NCBI GenBank assembly: GCA_036279975.1
Contig: DASURP010000087.1
Location: 1 to 16,932, forward strand
From: 66-474 sp036279975
GTDB taxonomy: Bacteria; Pseudomonadota; Gammaproteobacteria; Xanthomonadales; Rhodanobacteraceae
Direction: 5' to 3'
Length of the DNA stretch: 16,932 nucleotides
Part shown: in pieces, positions 1-7,185 of the stretch
How positions within the stretch are numbered: the first letter of the stretch is position 1
How the letters are laid out: each line of letters begins with the position of its first letter
Notes under the pieces: model-generated
Databases searched by the model: none
The model's input: only the letters and a program-made list of their open reading frames with translations
What the model was told of the DNA's origin: nothing
Made by a program: the position numbers and the translations under genes

Positions 1-444
1 ACCCAGCGCCCGATGTTCATGTACCACGCGTGGGGCTCGCAGAACCGCTGGCTGCGCCAGATCGCCGCGCGCAACGTGTTGTACGCGCATCCCGAAACGC
101 TCGCCGGGCATGCGCTCGGCGATGGCGACTGGGCCTGGATCGCGTCGAGGCGCGGCAGGATCCGCGTCGAAGTGCGCGCGCACGCGGGCTGCGCGCCGGG
201 CACGGTGTGGACCTGGAACGCAGTCGGCAAGCAACGCGGCGCCTGGAAACTGGCCGGGCGCGCGCCGGAATTCGTGGACGGCTTCCTGCTGAACCACCTG
301 ATCGGCGAGCGTGCCCCCGTCCCTGCCTACGGCAATGGCGATCCGGTCACCGGACAGGCCGCGTGGTTCGACCTGAAGGTGCGGCTGGAGCACGATCCCG
401 AGCCACGCGTCCCGGGGCACCGGGTCGAGCTGGCGGGCGCCTGA
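1..444 (+). CDS. Molybdopterin oxidoreductase catalytic subunit, C-terminal part (SoeA-like)
   Basis: This is the 3' end of a gene that starts before the window; frame 1 is open from base 1 to the TGA at 442-444, giving 147 visible residues. The fragment looks like the molybdopterin dinucleotide-binding domain that closes DMSO-reductase-family catalytic subunits, with the stretches YHAWGSQNRWLRQI and WTWNAVGKQRGAWKL. The family transfers oxygen atoms or electrons at a bis-MGD molybdenum centre. The 4Fe-4S subunit and DmsC-type anchor downstream indicate a three-subunit quinone-linked enzyme. From memory of the family the closest match is the cytoplasmic sulfite dehydrogenase SoeA, but polysulfide, DMSO or tetrathionate reductase-type subunits are alternatives. 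The N-terminal Fe-S motif, the Mo ligand and any Tat signal lie outside the window, so substrate and location cannot be settled here. Confidence 0.8.
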   Translation, partial: TQRPMFMYHAWGSQNRWLRQIAARNVLYAHPETLAGHALGDGDWAWIASRRGRIRVEVRAHAGCAPGTVWTWNAVGKQRGAWKLAGRAPEFVDGFLLNHLIGERAPVPAYGNGDPVTGQAAWFDLKVRLEHDPEPRVPGHRVELAGA

Positions 445-634
445 ACGAATTTTTTGCGGGGGCGTGGCAAGCTGCACCCGTCGCCGCCGCACCCGCGCCT
501 GACCGCCCGCATTTCGCCGGCGTGGAAACCGCGGCACAATCGACCAGGCGGCGCCAGACCGCCAGCAGCGCAAACAGGTTCCAACCGGGGAGCATCCAGG
601 TGTCCGAGCGGTCCTTCAAGACTGGACGTCGTCC

Positions 635-2392
635 ATGACCTGGCAGGCATGGGCCACCGCCGCGATCATCCTGATTGCGATGGCGTTGTTCGCCAGCGAG
701 AAGATCCGCGTGGACCTGGTCGCGCTGATCACGCTGGGCCTGCTGGTCGCGCTCGGCATCGTCAGTCCGGAACAGGCGCTGTCCGGCTTCAGCAACGAAG
801 CGACGGTGACGGTGGCGGCGATGTTCGCGCTGGCGCTGGGCATCGAACGCTCCGGGGCGCTGGAACCGATCATCAACCTGCTCTCGCGCATCCGCAGCCC
901 GTGGCTGCTGTCACTGGGCATGATGCTGGCGATCGCGCCGCTGGGCGCGTTCATCAAGAACACCGCACTGGTCGCGACCTTCCTGCCGCTGGCGCTGCGC
1001 GTGTGCCAGCGCACCAACACCTCGCCCGCCCGGGTCTTGATGCCGATGGCGTTCGCCGCGCAGATGGGCGGCGTGTGCACCCTGATTGGAACCTCGTCGA
1101 ACCTGCTGGTCGACTCACTGGCGCAGAAACAGGGGCTGCAACCGTTCGGGATCTTCGAATTCACCCACCTCGGCGTGCTGCTGGCGATCGCGGGCATCGT
1201 CTACCTGATGGTGATCGGGCGCTGGCTGTTGCCCAGCCACCTCGACAACGAAATATCCGGCCCGCTGCAGGTCGGCAAGTACGTCACCGAACTCAAGGTG
1301 ATGTCGGATTCTGCGCTGGTCGGGCAAACCATCGCCGAAGCCAGGCTGGGCGACCAGGGCGTGTATCCGCTGGAACTGTTGCGCGGCGACGAGCACATGT
1401 GGTCGCCGCGCACCCAGAAGCTCGCCGCCGGCGACGTGCTGCTGGTGCGCGGCGAATGGGACAAGCTGGAGACCTTCCGCAAGCACGCGGGACTGGAAAT
1501 CAACCCCGAGTTCACCCACGTCGAGAACGGCGACCGGGCCAACGTGCTGGTCGAGGCCATGGTCGCGCCGGCCAGCGCGGCCGAGGACCGCACCCTGCGC
1601 GACCTCGACCTGCAACCCGGCTACAGCGCCACCGTGCTGGGCATCCACCGGCGCGGACACCTGCTGCGCGACAAGATCCGCGACGTCGCCTTCCAGACCG
1701 GCGACGTACTGATGATGCTGCTGCCGGCCGATGCCGTGAAGCGACTGCGCCGCGACGACCGTTTCGTGGTGCTGAACGAACGCGACGACGCGCGCCGGCC
1801 GCCGTACAAGGCGTTCATCGCGACCGGCATCATGGCTGCGGTGGTGGTGGTCTCGGCGTTGCGCTGGCTGCCGATCCCGATCGCCGCGATCTGCGGCGTG
1901 GCCGCGATGGCGCTGACGCGCTGCTTCGGGCGCAAGGACGTGTACCAGGGCATGGACTGGAAGATCATCATCCTGCTCGGTGCGATCCTGCCGCTCGGCA
2001 TCGCGATGGAAACCACCGGGCTCGCCAACGTGGTCGTGCAGGGTGCGCTCGACATCGTCGGCAACCACGGTCCGCTCGCGGCGCTGCTGATGGTGTACGT
2101 GCTGACCGCGCTGCTGACCGAATTGATGGGGCACAATCCGTCGGTGGTGCTGATGGTCGGCATCGCCGTCAGCGTCGCCCACGCGGTGCACGCCGATCCG
2201 CGTCCATTCGTGGTGGCGGTCGCGTTCGCCGCCGCGACTTCGTTCGCGACGCCGGTCGGGTATCCGACCAACACGATGGTGTATTACGCTGGCGGTTATC
2301 GCTTCCTCGACTTCACCAAGGTCGGCGTGCCGCTGATTGCGCTGTTCTGCGCGCTGTCGATGCTCCTGATTCCAAGAATCTGGCCGTTTTGA
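635..2392 (+). CDS. SLC13/DASS-family permease with two TrkA-C domains
   Basis: A 585-residue inner-membrane transporter of the SLC13 (divalent anion:sodium symporter) type. The N-terminal membrane half covers about residues 1-200 and includes the hairpin IKNTALVATFLP (107-118) and the substrate/Na-site motif LIGTSSNLLVDS (150-161). Two soluble TrkA-C (RCK_C) domains lie at about 215-290 and 303-382. A second membrane half from about 393 to 585 carries the paired motif ATPVGYPTNT (538-547). Relatives with internal TrkA-C domains include sulfate permeases such as the algal SLT/SAC1 group, so an inorganic sulfur anion is a reasonable guess; direction and substrate are inference. The gene sits between the molybdoenzyme A and B subunit genes, 190 bases after the first and 69 before the second. 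The ATG at 635 gives a normal family N-terminus but has no strong Shine-Dalgarno sequence. Confidence 0.88.
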   Translation: MTWQAWATAAIILIAMALFASEKIRVDLVALITLGLLVALGIVSPEQALSGFSNEATVTVAAMFALALGIERSGALEPIINLLSRIRSPWLLSLGMMLAIAPLGAFIKNTALVATFLPLALRVCQRTNTSPARVLMPMAFAAQMGGVCTLIGTSSNLLVDSLAQKQGLQPFGIFEFTHLGVLLAIAGIVYLMVIGRWLLPSHLDNEISGPLQVGKYVTELKVMSDSALVGQTIAEARLGDQGVYPLELLRGDEHMWSPRTQKLAAGDVLLVRGEWDKLETFRKHAGLEINPEFTHVENGDRANVLVEAMVAPASAAEDRTLRDLDLQPGYSATVLGIHRRGHLLRDKIRDVAFQTGDVLMMLLPADAVKRLRRDDRFVVLNERDDARRPPYKAFIATGIMAAVVVVSALRWLPIPIAAICGVAAMALTRCFGRKDVYQGMDWKIIILLGAILPLGIAMETTGLANVVVQGALDIVGNHGPLAALLMVYVLTALLTELMGHNPSVVLMVGIAVSVAHAVHADPRPFVVAVAFAAATSFATPVGYPTNTMVYYAGGYRFLDFTKVGVPLIALFCALSMLLIPRIWPF

Positions 2393-2461
2393 TTTCGTGC
2401 GTTTGCCTACTTCGACATCCCTGTCTTGGCGCGCACGCAACGTGTGCAGGACGGTCGCGGC

Positions 2462-3322
2462 ATGACCAGCCTCCCCGCGCCAGCGAAGAAGAAGCTCGGG
2501 TTGGTGATCGACCTCGACATCTGCGTCGGCTGCCACGCCTGCGCGGTCGCCTGCAAAGAATGGAATGACGGTGGCGACTTCGGGCCGCTGCCCGACGACG
2601 ATCCGTACGGGGCGGAACCCCACGGAGTGTGGTTCAACCGGGTGCATACGTACGAAGTGACGGGACCGGGGACAAAGGACCAGCGACCGAGAAGCTCCGA
2701 CGAGCTGCGTGGCGACCCGGTCCCCGGTCCCCGGTCTCCGGTCCCGCAGATGGTCCACTTCCCGCGCTCGTGCCTGCATTGCGAGACGCCGGATTGCGTG
2801 ACGGTGTGCCCGACCGGTGCCAGCTACAAGCGCGCCGAGGATGGCATCGTGCTGGTGGACGAAGACAAGTGCATCGGTTGCCAGTTGTGCGCGTGGGCAT
2901 GTCCGTACGGCGCACGCGAGATCGCGCTGCCGCACCCGAAGGCGCCGGCATCGGACAAGGGCCGCAAGGATTCCAAGCGCGGCACGATGCAGAAATGCAC
3001 GCTGTGCGTGGACCGCATCTACAACAAAACGCTGGACGAGCGCGATCGCCAGCCGGCCTGCGTGATGGCGTGTCCGACCCGGGCGCGGATGTTCGGCGAT
3101 CTCGGCGATCCCGATTCCGACGTGTCGAAGGTGGTCGCCGAACGCGAAGGCTTCGCGTTGATGCCGGAGTTCGGCTACCAGCCAGTCAACCGCTATCTGC
3201 CGCCTCGGCCACGGCAGGATGGCTACGCCGCGGCGACCGCGCCGGTTCCTGCGGAAGAAACCCTCGACACCGCGCAGCTTCCGCCTTTGTTGCGCTGGCT
3301 GGACAAGGCGCTGTCGCGATGA
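2462..3322 (+). CDS. Four-cluster 4Fe-4S ferredoxin subunit of a molybdoenzyme (SoeB/DmsB-like)
   Basis: A 286-residue electron-transfer subunit that would pass electrons between the molybdenum subunit and the membrane anchor. The cysteines form four clusters in the DmsB/NrfC pattern: C21/24/27/31, C104/107/112/116, C137/140/143/147 and C179/182/200/204. The ATG at 2462 is chosen because AGGA lies about 10 bases upstream and the ferredoxin fold begins soon after (LGLVIDLDICVGCHAC); a TTG 36 bases earlier is open but less likely. The hairpin GCGCACG-CAA-CGTGTGC lies just before the ribosome-binding site. The stop overlaps the start of the anchor gene (ATGA), so the two are probably translationally coupled. 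Residues 68-95 are a Pro/Gly/Arg-rich stretch between VHTYEV and MVHFPRSC. I do not recall this stretch in relatives, and its DNA is a large imperfect palindrome (see the repeat at 2661). All cluster ligands are intact, so the protein is probably functional. Confidence 0.9.
   Translation: MTSLPAPAKKKLGLVIDLDICVGCHACAVACKEWNDGGDFGPLPDDDPYGAEPHGVWFNRVHTYEVTGPGTKDQRPRSSDELRGDPVPGPRSPVPQMVHFPRSCLHCETPDCVTVCPTGASYKRAEDGIVLVDEDKCIGCQLCAWACPYGAREIALPHPKAPASDKGRKDSKRGTMQKCTLCVDRIYNKTLDERDRQPACVMACPTRARMFGDLGDPDSDVSKVVAEREGFALMPEFGYQPVNRYLPPRPRQDGYAAATAPVPAEETLDTAQLPPLLRWLDKALSR
2661..2746. repeat. Palindromic element embedded in frame in the ferredoxin subunit gene
   Basis: Two arms of 29 bases, 2661-2689 and 2718-2746, are reverse complements at 23 of 29 positions. 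Both begin from the outside with CGGGACCGG. Between them sits a small perfect hairpin, AGCTC-CGAC-GAGCT (2693-2706). The 3' arm is itself built of repeated CCGGTCC units. The element is translated as residues 68-95, a low-complexity Pro/Gly/Arg/Asp stretch, with the frame kept open. It resembles REP-like palindromes or the in-gene palindromic elements known from Rickettsia; assignment to any named family is not possible from this window. Confidence 0.7.
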
Positions 3323-4257
3323 AGCCCGCCCTCTCGGTGATCTTCTTCACGGTGATGGGCGGCGCGGGCTACGGCATGTGGTGCCTGCTCGGACTTGCCC
3401 TGGCCGCGGGCGTTTACCCGCTCGCGGGAACAGGCGTGATGGCGCCCCTGGGGTTCGGGTTCGTGCTGGTAACCGCGGGCTTGCTGGCGTCCACGTTGCA
3501 CCTCGGCCGTCCCGAGCGCGCCTGGCGCGCGTTGAGCCAATGGCGTTCGTCGTGGTTGTCGCGCGAGGGCATCGCTTCGCTTGCGACGTACCTGCCGACG
3601 CTCGCCGTGGCGTGGCTGGCGTTCAGCGGCCACGCCGGCATCGGCCTGCGCATGGCGGGCGCCATGCTGGCGCTGGGTGCACTGGCAACGATCCTGTGCA
3701 CCGCCAACATCTATCGTTCGCTGAAGACCATCGCCGCCTGGCGCACGCGGCAGGTGCTGCCGCTGTATTTCATGTTTGCGCTGCTGTCCGGCGGATTGTG
3801 GTTGTGGGCGTGGCTGGCGCTGGCTGCCGACCACGCCATCGGGGTGGCGTTTCCGCTGGCGCTGCTGGCGCTGGCGGTGATCGGGGCCGTGATCAAGACC
3901 GATTACTGGCGCGGCATCGACGCGCTGCCGGCGAACACCGCAGGCCACGCGACCGGGCTCGAAATGCTCGGCAAGGTGCGCGCGTTCGAAGGTCCGGCCA
4001 GCGAGGAAAGCTACCTCACCCGCGAAATGGCGTTCGTGCTTGCGAGAAAACACGGCGCGCGCCTGCGGCGAATTGCGGTGGCGCTGTTCGGACTGGCGCC
4101 GGCGTTGGGCATCGCGGTGGCGCTGGCTGCGGACGCGGCATGGCTCGCGCCCATGGCGGCGCTCGCCGCCCTCGCCGGGCTGTTCGTGGAGCGCTGGCTG
4201 TTCTTCGCCGAAGCGCGGCACGCGGTGGCGGCGTTTTTCCCGCAGTCGCGGGCTTGA
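3319..4257 (+). CDS. DmsC-type membrane anchor subunit (SoeC-like)
   Basis: A 312-residue polytopic protein with eight predicted membrane helices at roughly residues 7-30, 42-60, 84-103, 108-130, 147-169, 174-193, 249-271 and 275-296. It carries the DmsC-family signature around HLGRPERAWRALSQWRSSWL (61-80), followed by SREG. The family holds the catalytic and Fe-S subunits at the membrane and exchanges electrons with quinone. The ATG overlaps the stop of the ferredoxin gene by four bases, which marks B and C as one translational unit. A loop of about 55 residues between helices 6 and 7 is also usual for this branch. No terminator is evident directly downstream. Confidence 0.88.
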   Translation: MKPALSVIFFTVMGGAGYGMWCLLGLALAAGVYPLAGTGVMAPLGFGFVLVTAGLLASTLHLGRPERAWRALSQWRSSWLSREGIASLATYLPTLAVAWLAFSGHAGIGLRMAGAMLALGALATILCTANIYRSLKTIAAWRTRQVLPLYFMFALLSGGLWLWAWLALAADHAIGVAFPLALLALAVIGAVIKTDYWRGIDALPANTAGHATGLEMLGKVRAFEGPASEESYLTREMAFVLARKHGARLRRIAVALFGLAPALGIAVALAADAAWLAPMAALAALAGLFVERWLFFAEARHAVAAFFPQSRA

Positions 4258-4360
4258 AAAATCCGGTCCAGGCCCTACCCTTCCAGCACACAAGTTCAAC
4301 AGCGATTCAGTGCCCGGGCTCCAGCCTCCAAGGTTTCGCTGCATACATCAGGAGTCGTGG

Positions 4361-5203
4361 ATGAAACCCTCCCGCATCGCCGCGTTCGCGGCGATTTCCA
4401 TGTTGTGCCTGCCGGTCTTCGCCCTCGCCGACGCGCCCGCCGACTCGACCTCCGGCTGGAGCGGCAGCGGTGAATTCGGCCTCGCCAACGCCACCGGCAA
4501 CACCAAGTCGTTGAACATCGATGCCAAGCTGAAACTTGCCTACGAGAACGACACCTGGAAGGACGCCTTCTTCCTCGATGCCAACCGCGCCAAGAGCAAC
4601 GTCAAGACGCCGGTGTTCGTCAACGGCGTCCAGACCGGCACCGTCGAGACCTACGAAACCACCGCCAACCATTTCGACGTGGGCGGGTCACTGGGCTACA
4701 AGTTCAATCCGCGCGCCTACCTGGTCGGCGCCGCGCGCTACGACCGCGACGATTTCGCGCCGAACCGCTGGCAGCAGGTCGCGTCGATCGGTTTCGGCTA
4801 CATCCTGCTCAAGGACGTCCGCAACGAACTGTCGTTCGAGGTCGGCCCCGGCTTCAAGCGCTACCAGCCGCAGACCTACACCGTGGTCGATGCAACGGTG
4901 ACGCCGCCGCTGGCCACCACGGTGAAGCCGCCCGTGCAGGACGAGGCGATCGGCCGCGCGCTGGTCAACTACAAGCTCGCGATCACCGACAGCACCAGCC
5001 TGCAGGAAACCTTCCTCGCCGAGGTCGGCAGCCAGAACAAGTACTACCAGAACGACATCGGCGTCGCGGTGGCGATGACCCGGACGCTGGCGCTGAAGGT
5101 GGCCTACGGGAACCGCTACAACTCGAGCATCGTGCCGGGCACCAAGCACATGGACTCGCTGTTCACCACCAACCTGGTGTACAGCTTCGGCGGGGCGAAA
5201 TAG
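4361..5203 (+). CDS. DUF481/YdiY-like outer-membrane protein
   Basis: A 280-residue exported protein. The signal peptide spans about residues 1-23 (MKPSRIAAFAAISMLCLPVF then ALA, cut before DAPAD). The mature part has alternating polar and aromatic strands typical of a beta-barrel, starting with WSGSGEFGLANATGNTKSLN and ending LVYSFGGAK. The pattern and length fit the DUF481 (YdiY-like) 'salt-induced outer membrane protein' family, whose biochemical function is not established. AGGAG about seven bases before the ATG supports this start; the frame is open further upstream but lacks a signal peptide there. It lies 103 bases after the anchor gene and converges on yqeY through a block of hairpins. 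Nothing visible ties it functionally to the molybdoenzyme. Confidence 0.85.
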   Translation: MKPSRIAAFAAISMLCLPVFALADAPADSTSGWSGSGEFGLANATGNTKSLNIDAKLKLAYENDTWKDAFFLDANRAKSNVKTPVFVNGVQTGTVETYETTANHFDVGGSLGYKFNPRAYLVGAARYDRDDFAPNRWQQVASIGFGYILLKDVRNELSFEVGPGFKRYQPQTYTVVDATVTPPLATTVKPPVQDEAIGRALVNYKLAITDSTSLQETFLAEVGSQNKYYQNDIGVAVAMTRTLALKVAYGNRYNSSIVPGTKHMDSLFTTNLVYSFGGAK

Positions 5204-5290
5204 ATCCGGGACCAGGGATCAGAGGAAAGCGCAATGCGCTTACCCCCTTCCGAAGGAAGGGGGTCGCGCCGCAGGCGCGGGGGTGCCCCC
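5203..5290. terminator. Hairpin cluster between convergent genes; likely bidirectional terminator or REP-like element
   Basis: Five inverted repeats stand side by side in the 100-base gap between the convergent YdiY-like and yqeY genes: GATCC/GGATC (5203-5220), AAGCGCA/TGCGCTT around one base (5227-5241), ACCCCCTTCC/GGAAGGGGGT with a 3-base loop (5242-5264), CGCGCC/GGCGCG (5265-5279) and GGGGG/CCCCC (5279-5290). None is followed by a long T-run, so termination may be Rho-assisted or the block may act as mRNA-stabilising stem-loops. The CCCCCTTCC...GCGCC-GCA-GGCGC arrangement looks like intergenic repeats I associate with Xanthomonadales; that association is from memory. Confidence 0.6.
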
Positions 5291-5303
5291 GTAGCGCGCG
5301 CCG

Positions 5304-5753
5304 TCAACCCGCCAGCTTCGCCTTCACCCGTTGCGACAGCACGCCCATGTCGGCGCGCCCAGCCGCGCGTTCCTTCAGCAGCGCCATCACCTTGCCCATG
5401 TCGCGTGGGGAGGTGGCGCCCGCCTCGGCAATGCATTGCGCGACCAGCGCGCCGAGTTCGGCGTCGCCGAGCTGCGCAGGCAGGTAGGCCTCGATCACGC
5501 CGATTTCGTAGCGTTCCTGCGCGGCCAGGTCCTCGCGCCGGGCGGCCTCGTACTGCGCGACCGAGTCGCGCCGCTGCTTCAGCATCTTTTCCAGCACCTG
5601 CAGCACCTGCGGGTCGTCCAGCTCGATTCGCTCATCGACTTCGCGCTGCTTGAGCGCGGCAAGGATCAGCCGGATCGCGCCGAGGCGCGGCTTGTCGCCG
5701 CCCTTCATTGCGGTTTTCATGTCCTCGGTGATGCGCTGCTTCAAATCGTTCAT
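5304..5753 (-). CDS. yqeY: GatB/YqeY domain-containing protein
   Basis: A 149-residue cytosolic protein that matches the stand-alone YqeY family over its whole length: an N-terminal helical part (MNDLKQRITEDMKTAMKGGD) with the conserved LGAIRLILAALKQREVDERI, then a C-terminal helical domain with IEAYLPAQL and GKVMALLKERAAGRADMGVL. YqeY resembles the tail domain of the GatB amidotransferase subunit and is thought to contact tRNA, but its role is unproven. GAGGC six bases upstream supports the start. It follows rpsU on the same strand, a common arrangement in this lineage, but a strong terminator separates the two, so it probably relies on read-through or its own promoter. Confidence 0.9.
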   Translation of the reverse strand: MNDLKQRITEDMKTAMKGGDKPRLGAIRLILAALKQREVDERIELDDPQVLQVLEKMLKQRRDSVAQYEAARREDLAAQERYEIGVIEAYLPAQLGDAELGALVAQCIAEAGATSPRDMGKVMALLKERAAGRADMGVLSQRVKAKLAG

Positions 5754-5783
5754 GGCAAGCCTCGAACTCTATCGCACAAACGC

Positions 5784-5814
5784 AAAAAGCCGGTGCCGCG
5801 GGGCAGCACCGGCT
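5784..5814 (-). terminator. Intrinsic terminator after rpsU
   Basis: Read on the minus strand, AGCCGGTGC pairs perfectly with GCACCGGCT (nine base pairs, nine-base loop), and the stem runs into TTTTT. It lies 28 bases past the rpsU stop and 30 bases before the yqeY start. This is a textbook Rho-independent terminator and would allow rpsU to be made in excess of yqeY. Confidence 0.88.
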
Positions 5815-5841
5815 GGTAGATCGCAGGCGACGCGACCTGTA

Positions 5842-6057
5842 TCAGTACAGGCGCTTGCGGCGCGTGACTTCGCGCGAGACCCGGCGCAGGTGGCGCTTGA
5901 CCGCCGCAGCGCGCTTGCGCTTGCGTTCCTGGGTCGGCTTCTCGTAAAACTCGCGCTTGCGCGTTTCGGCGAGCACGCCGGCCTTCTCGCAGGTGCGCTT
6001 GAAGCGGCGCAGGGCGATTTCGAAGGGCTCGTTCTCGCGGACTTTGACGCTGGGCAT
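5842..6057 (-). CDS. rpsU: 30S ribosomal protein S21
   Basis: A 71-residue, strongly basic protein of normal S21 length, with the family start MPSVKVRENEPFEIALRRFK, the central CEKAGVLAETRKREFYEKP and the Arg/Lys-rich tail ending RRKRLY. S21 sits on the 30S platform near the 3' end of 16S rRNA and helps mRNA engagement. GTGGAG six bases upstream is a good ribosome-binding site. A promoter is visible about 50 bases upstream and an intrinsic terminator directly downstream, so the gene can be transcribed alone. It diverges from tsaD as in many gammaproteobacteria, but dnaG does not follow it. Confidence 0.97.
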   Translation of the reverse strand: MPSVKVRENEPFEIALRRFKRTCEKAGVLAETRKREFYEKPTQERKRKRAAAVKRHLRRVSREVTRRKRLY

Positions 6058-6106
6058 GGACGCTCCACTTGCTAAAATAACCCGCCTCGGCGCGGGTGAG
6101 CCGTGA

Positions 6107-6136
6107 ATTATAGCGTGACTTCCATGACCGATTCAA
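6107..6136 (-). promoter_or_regulatory. Sigma-70-type promoter for rpsU
   Basis: On the minus strand a perfect TATAAT (plus coordinates 6107-6112) is preceded, 18 bases away, by TTGAAT (6131-6136), which matches four of six -35 consensus positions. Initiation would fall near base 6100, giving a leader of about 43 bases that contains CCCGC/GCGGG (6081-6096) before the rpsU ribosome-binding site. The -35 box lies inside the first codons of tsaD. Confidence 0.65.
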
Positions 6137-7182
6137 AGGGGCCGGTGACCGGCCCGGTACTGGGCATCGAGAGCTCCTGCGACGAGACCGGGGTAGCGGT
6201 CTATCAGGCGGGCCGCGGGCTGCTGGCGCACGCCCTGTATTCGCAGATCGCGCTGCACGCCGAGTACGGCGGGGTGGTCCCGGAACTGGCCAGCCGCGAC
6301 CACGTCCGCAAGCTGCTTCCCCTTTTGCGCCAGACGCTTGCGGACGCTGACCTGAAGATTTCCAAGCTTTCGGCCGTGGCCTATACGGCCGGTCCGGGTC
6401 TGATCGGCGCGCTGCTGGTCGGGGCCTCGGTGGCGCGCTCGCTGGCGTGGGCGCTGGAGGTGCCGGCGATCGCAGTCCACCACATGGAAGGGCACCTGCT
6501 GGCCCCCCTGCTCGAAGAACCCGCGCCCGGCACGGAGCCGCTGGCGCCGCCGTTCGTGGCGCTGCTGGTTTCGGGCGGGCATTCGATGCTGGTCGGGGTC
6601 GAGAAGATCGGCAGCTACACGATCCTGGGCGACACCCTCGACGACGCCGCCGGCGAGGCCTTCGACAAGACCGCCAAGCTGATGGGACTGCCGTACCCGG
6701 GCGGCCCGGCACTGGCGAAGCTGGCCGAGACGGGCAATCCGGAAGCATTCAGGTTTTCACGTCCGATGACCGACCGGCCAGGACTCGATTTCAGTTTTTC
6801 CGGGCTCAAGACCCAGGTGTTGCTGGCCTGGCGCGACAGCGACCAATCCGGCACGACCCGGTCCGACATTGCGCGCGGTTTCGAGGAAGCCATCGTGGAG
6901 ACACTGGCGATCAAGTGCCGGCGCGCGCTGGCCGAGACCGGCTACACGCGGCTGGTGGTCTCCGGCGGGGTCGGCGCCAACCAGCGCCTGCGCGCGCAAC
7001 TGGCCGCAGCCGGACAGCGCGAAGGCTTCCGGACCTACTTCCCGCGCTTGTCGTTCTGCACCGACAATGGCGCGATGATCGCGCTGGCCGGCTCGATCCG
7101 GCTGGCCGCGGGCCAGGCCACCGGTCCGGAGATCCGCGTGCTGCCGCGCTGGAATCTTGAGTCGCTGCCGGAGGTCGCCTGA
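6124..7182 (+). CDS. tsaD: tRNA N6-adenosine threonylcarbamoyltransferase TsaD
   Basis: A 352-residue ASKHA-fold enzyme. With TsaB and TsaE it moves the threonylcarbamoyl group from TC-AMP to A37 of ANN-decoding tRNAs, making t6A. The N-terminus reads LGIESSCDETGVAVY, and the metal-binding HHMEGH lies at residues 119-124 (H120 and H124). LLVSGGHS (147-154), YPGGPALAKL and FSFSGLKT (224-230) follow, with SGGVGANQRLR and the metal/nucleotide motif TDNGAMIALAG (D314) near the end. Length is normal. The start is uncertain: ATG 6124 is given; GTG 6103 upstream and GTG 6145 (with AAAGGGG just before it) are alternatives, and family members usually begin only a few residues before LGIES. It is followed by folB after 3 bases. 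Confidence 0.96.
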   Translation: MTDSKGPVTGPVLGIESSCDETGVAVYQAGRGLLAHALYSQIALHAEYGGVVPELASRDHVRKLLPLLRQTLADADLKISKLSAVAYTAGPGLIGALLVGASVARSLAWALEVPAIAVHHMEGHLLAPLLEEPAPGTEPLAPPFVALLVSGGHSMLVGVEKIGSYTILGDTLDDAAGEAFDKTAKLMGLPYPGGPALAKLAETGNPEAFRFSRPMTDRPGLDFSFSGLKTQVLLAWRDSDQSGTTRSDIARGFEEAIVETLAIKCRRALAETGYTRLVVSGGVGANQRLRAQLAAAGQREGFRTYFPRLSFCTDNGAMIALAGSIRLAAGQATGPEIRVLPRWNLESLPEVA

Positions 7183-7185
7183 TCC

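Noticed and set aside
454..2568. Long plus-strand open frame overlapping the permease in another frame
   Set aside because: Arg/Ala/Gly-rich sequence with no recognisable fold; it spans the real permease and runs into the ferredoxin gene.
1115..2935. Long open frame on the minus strand opposite the permease and ferredoxin genes
   Set aside because: It encodes low-complexity His/Arg/Asp-rich sequence, a typical antisense shadow of GC-rich genes. The plus-strand proteins have clear family motifs.
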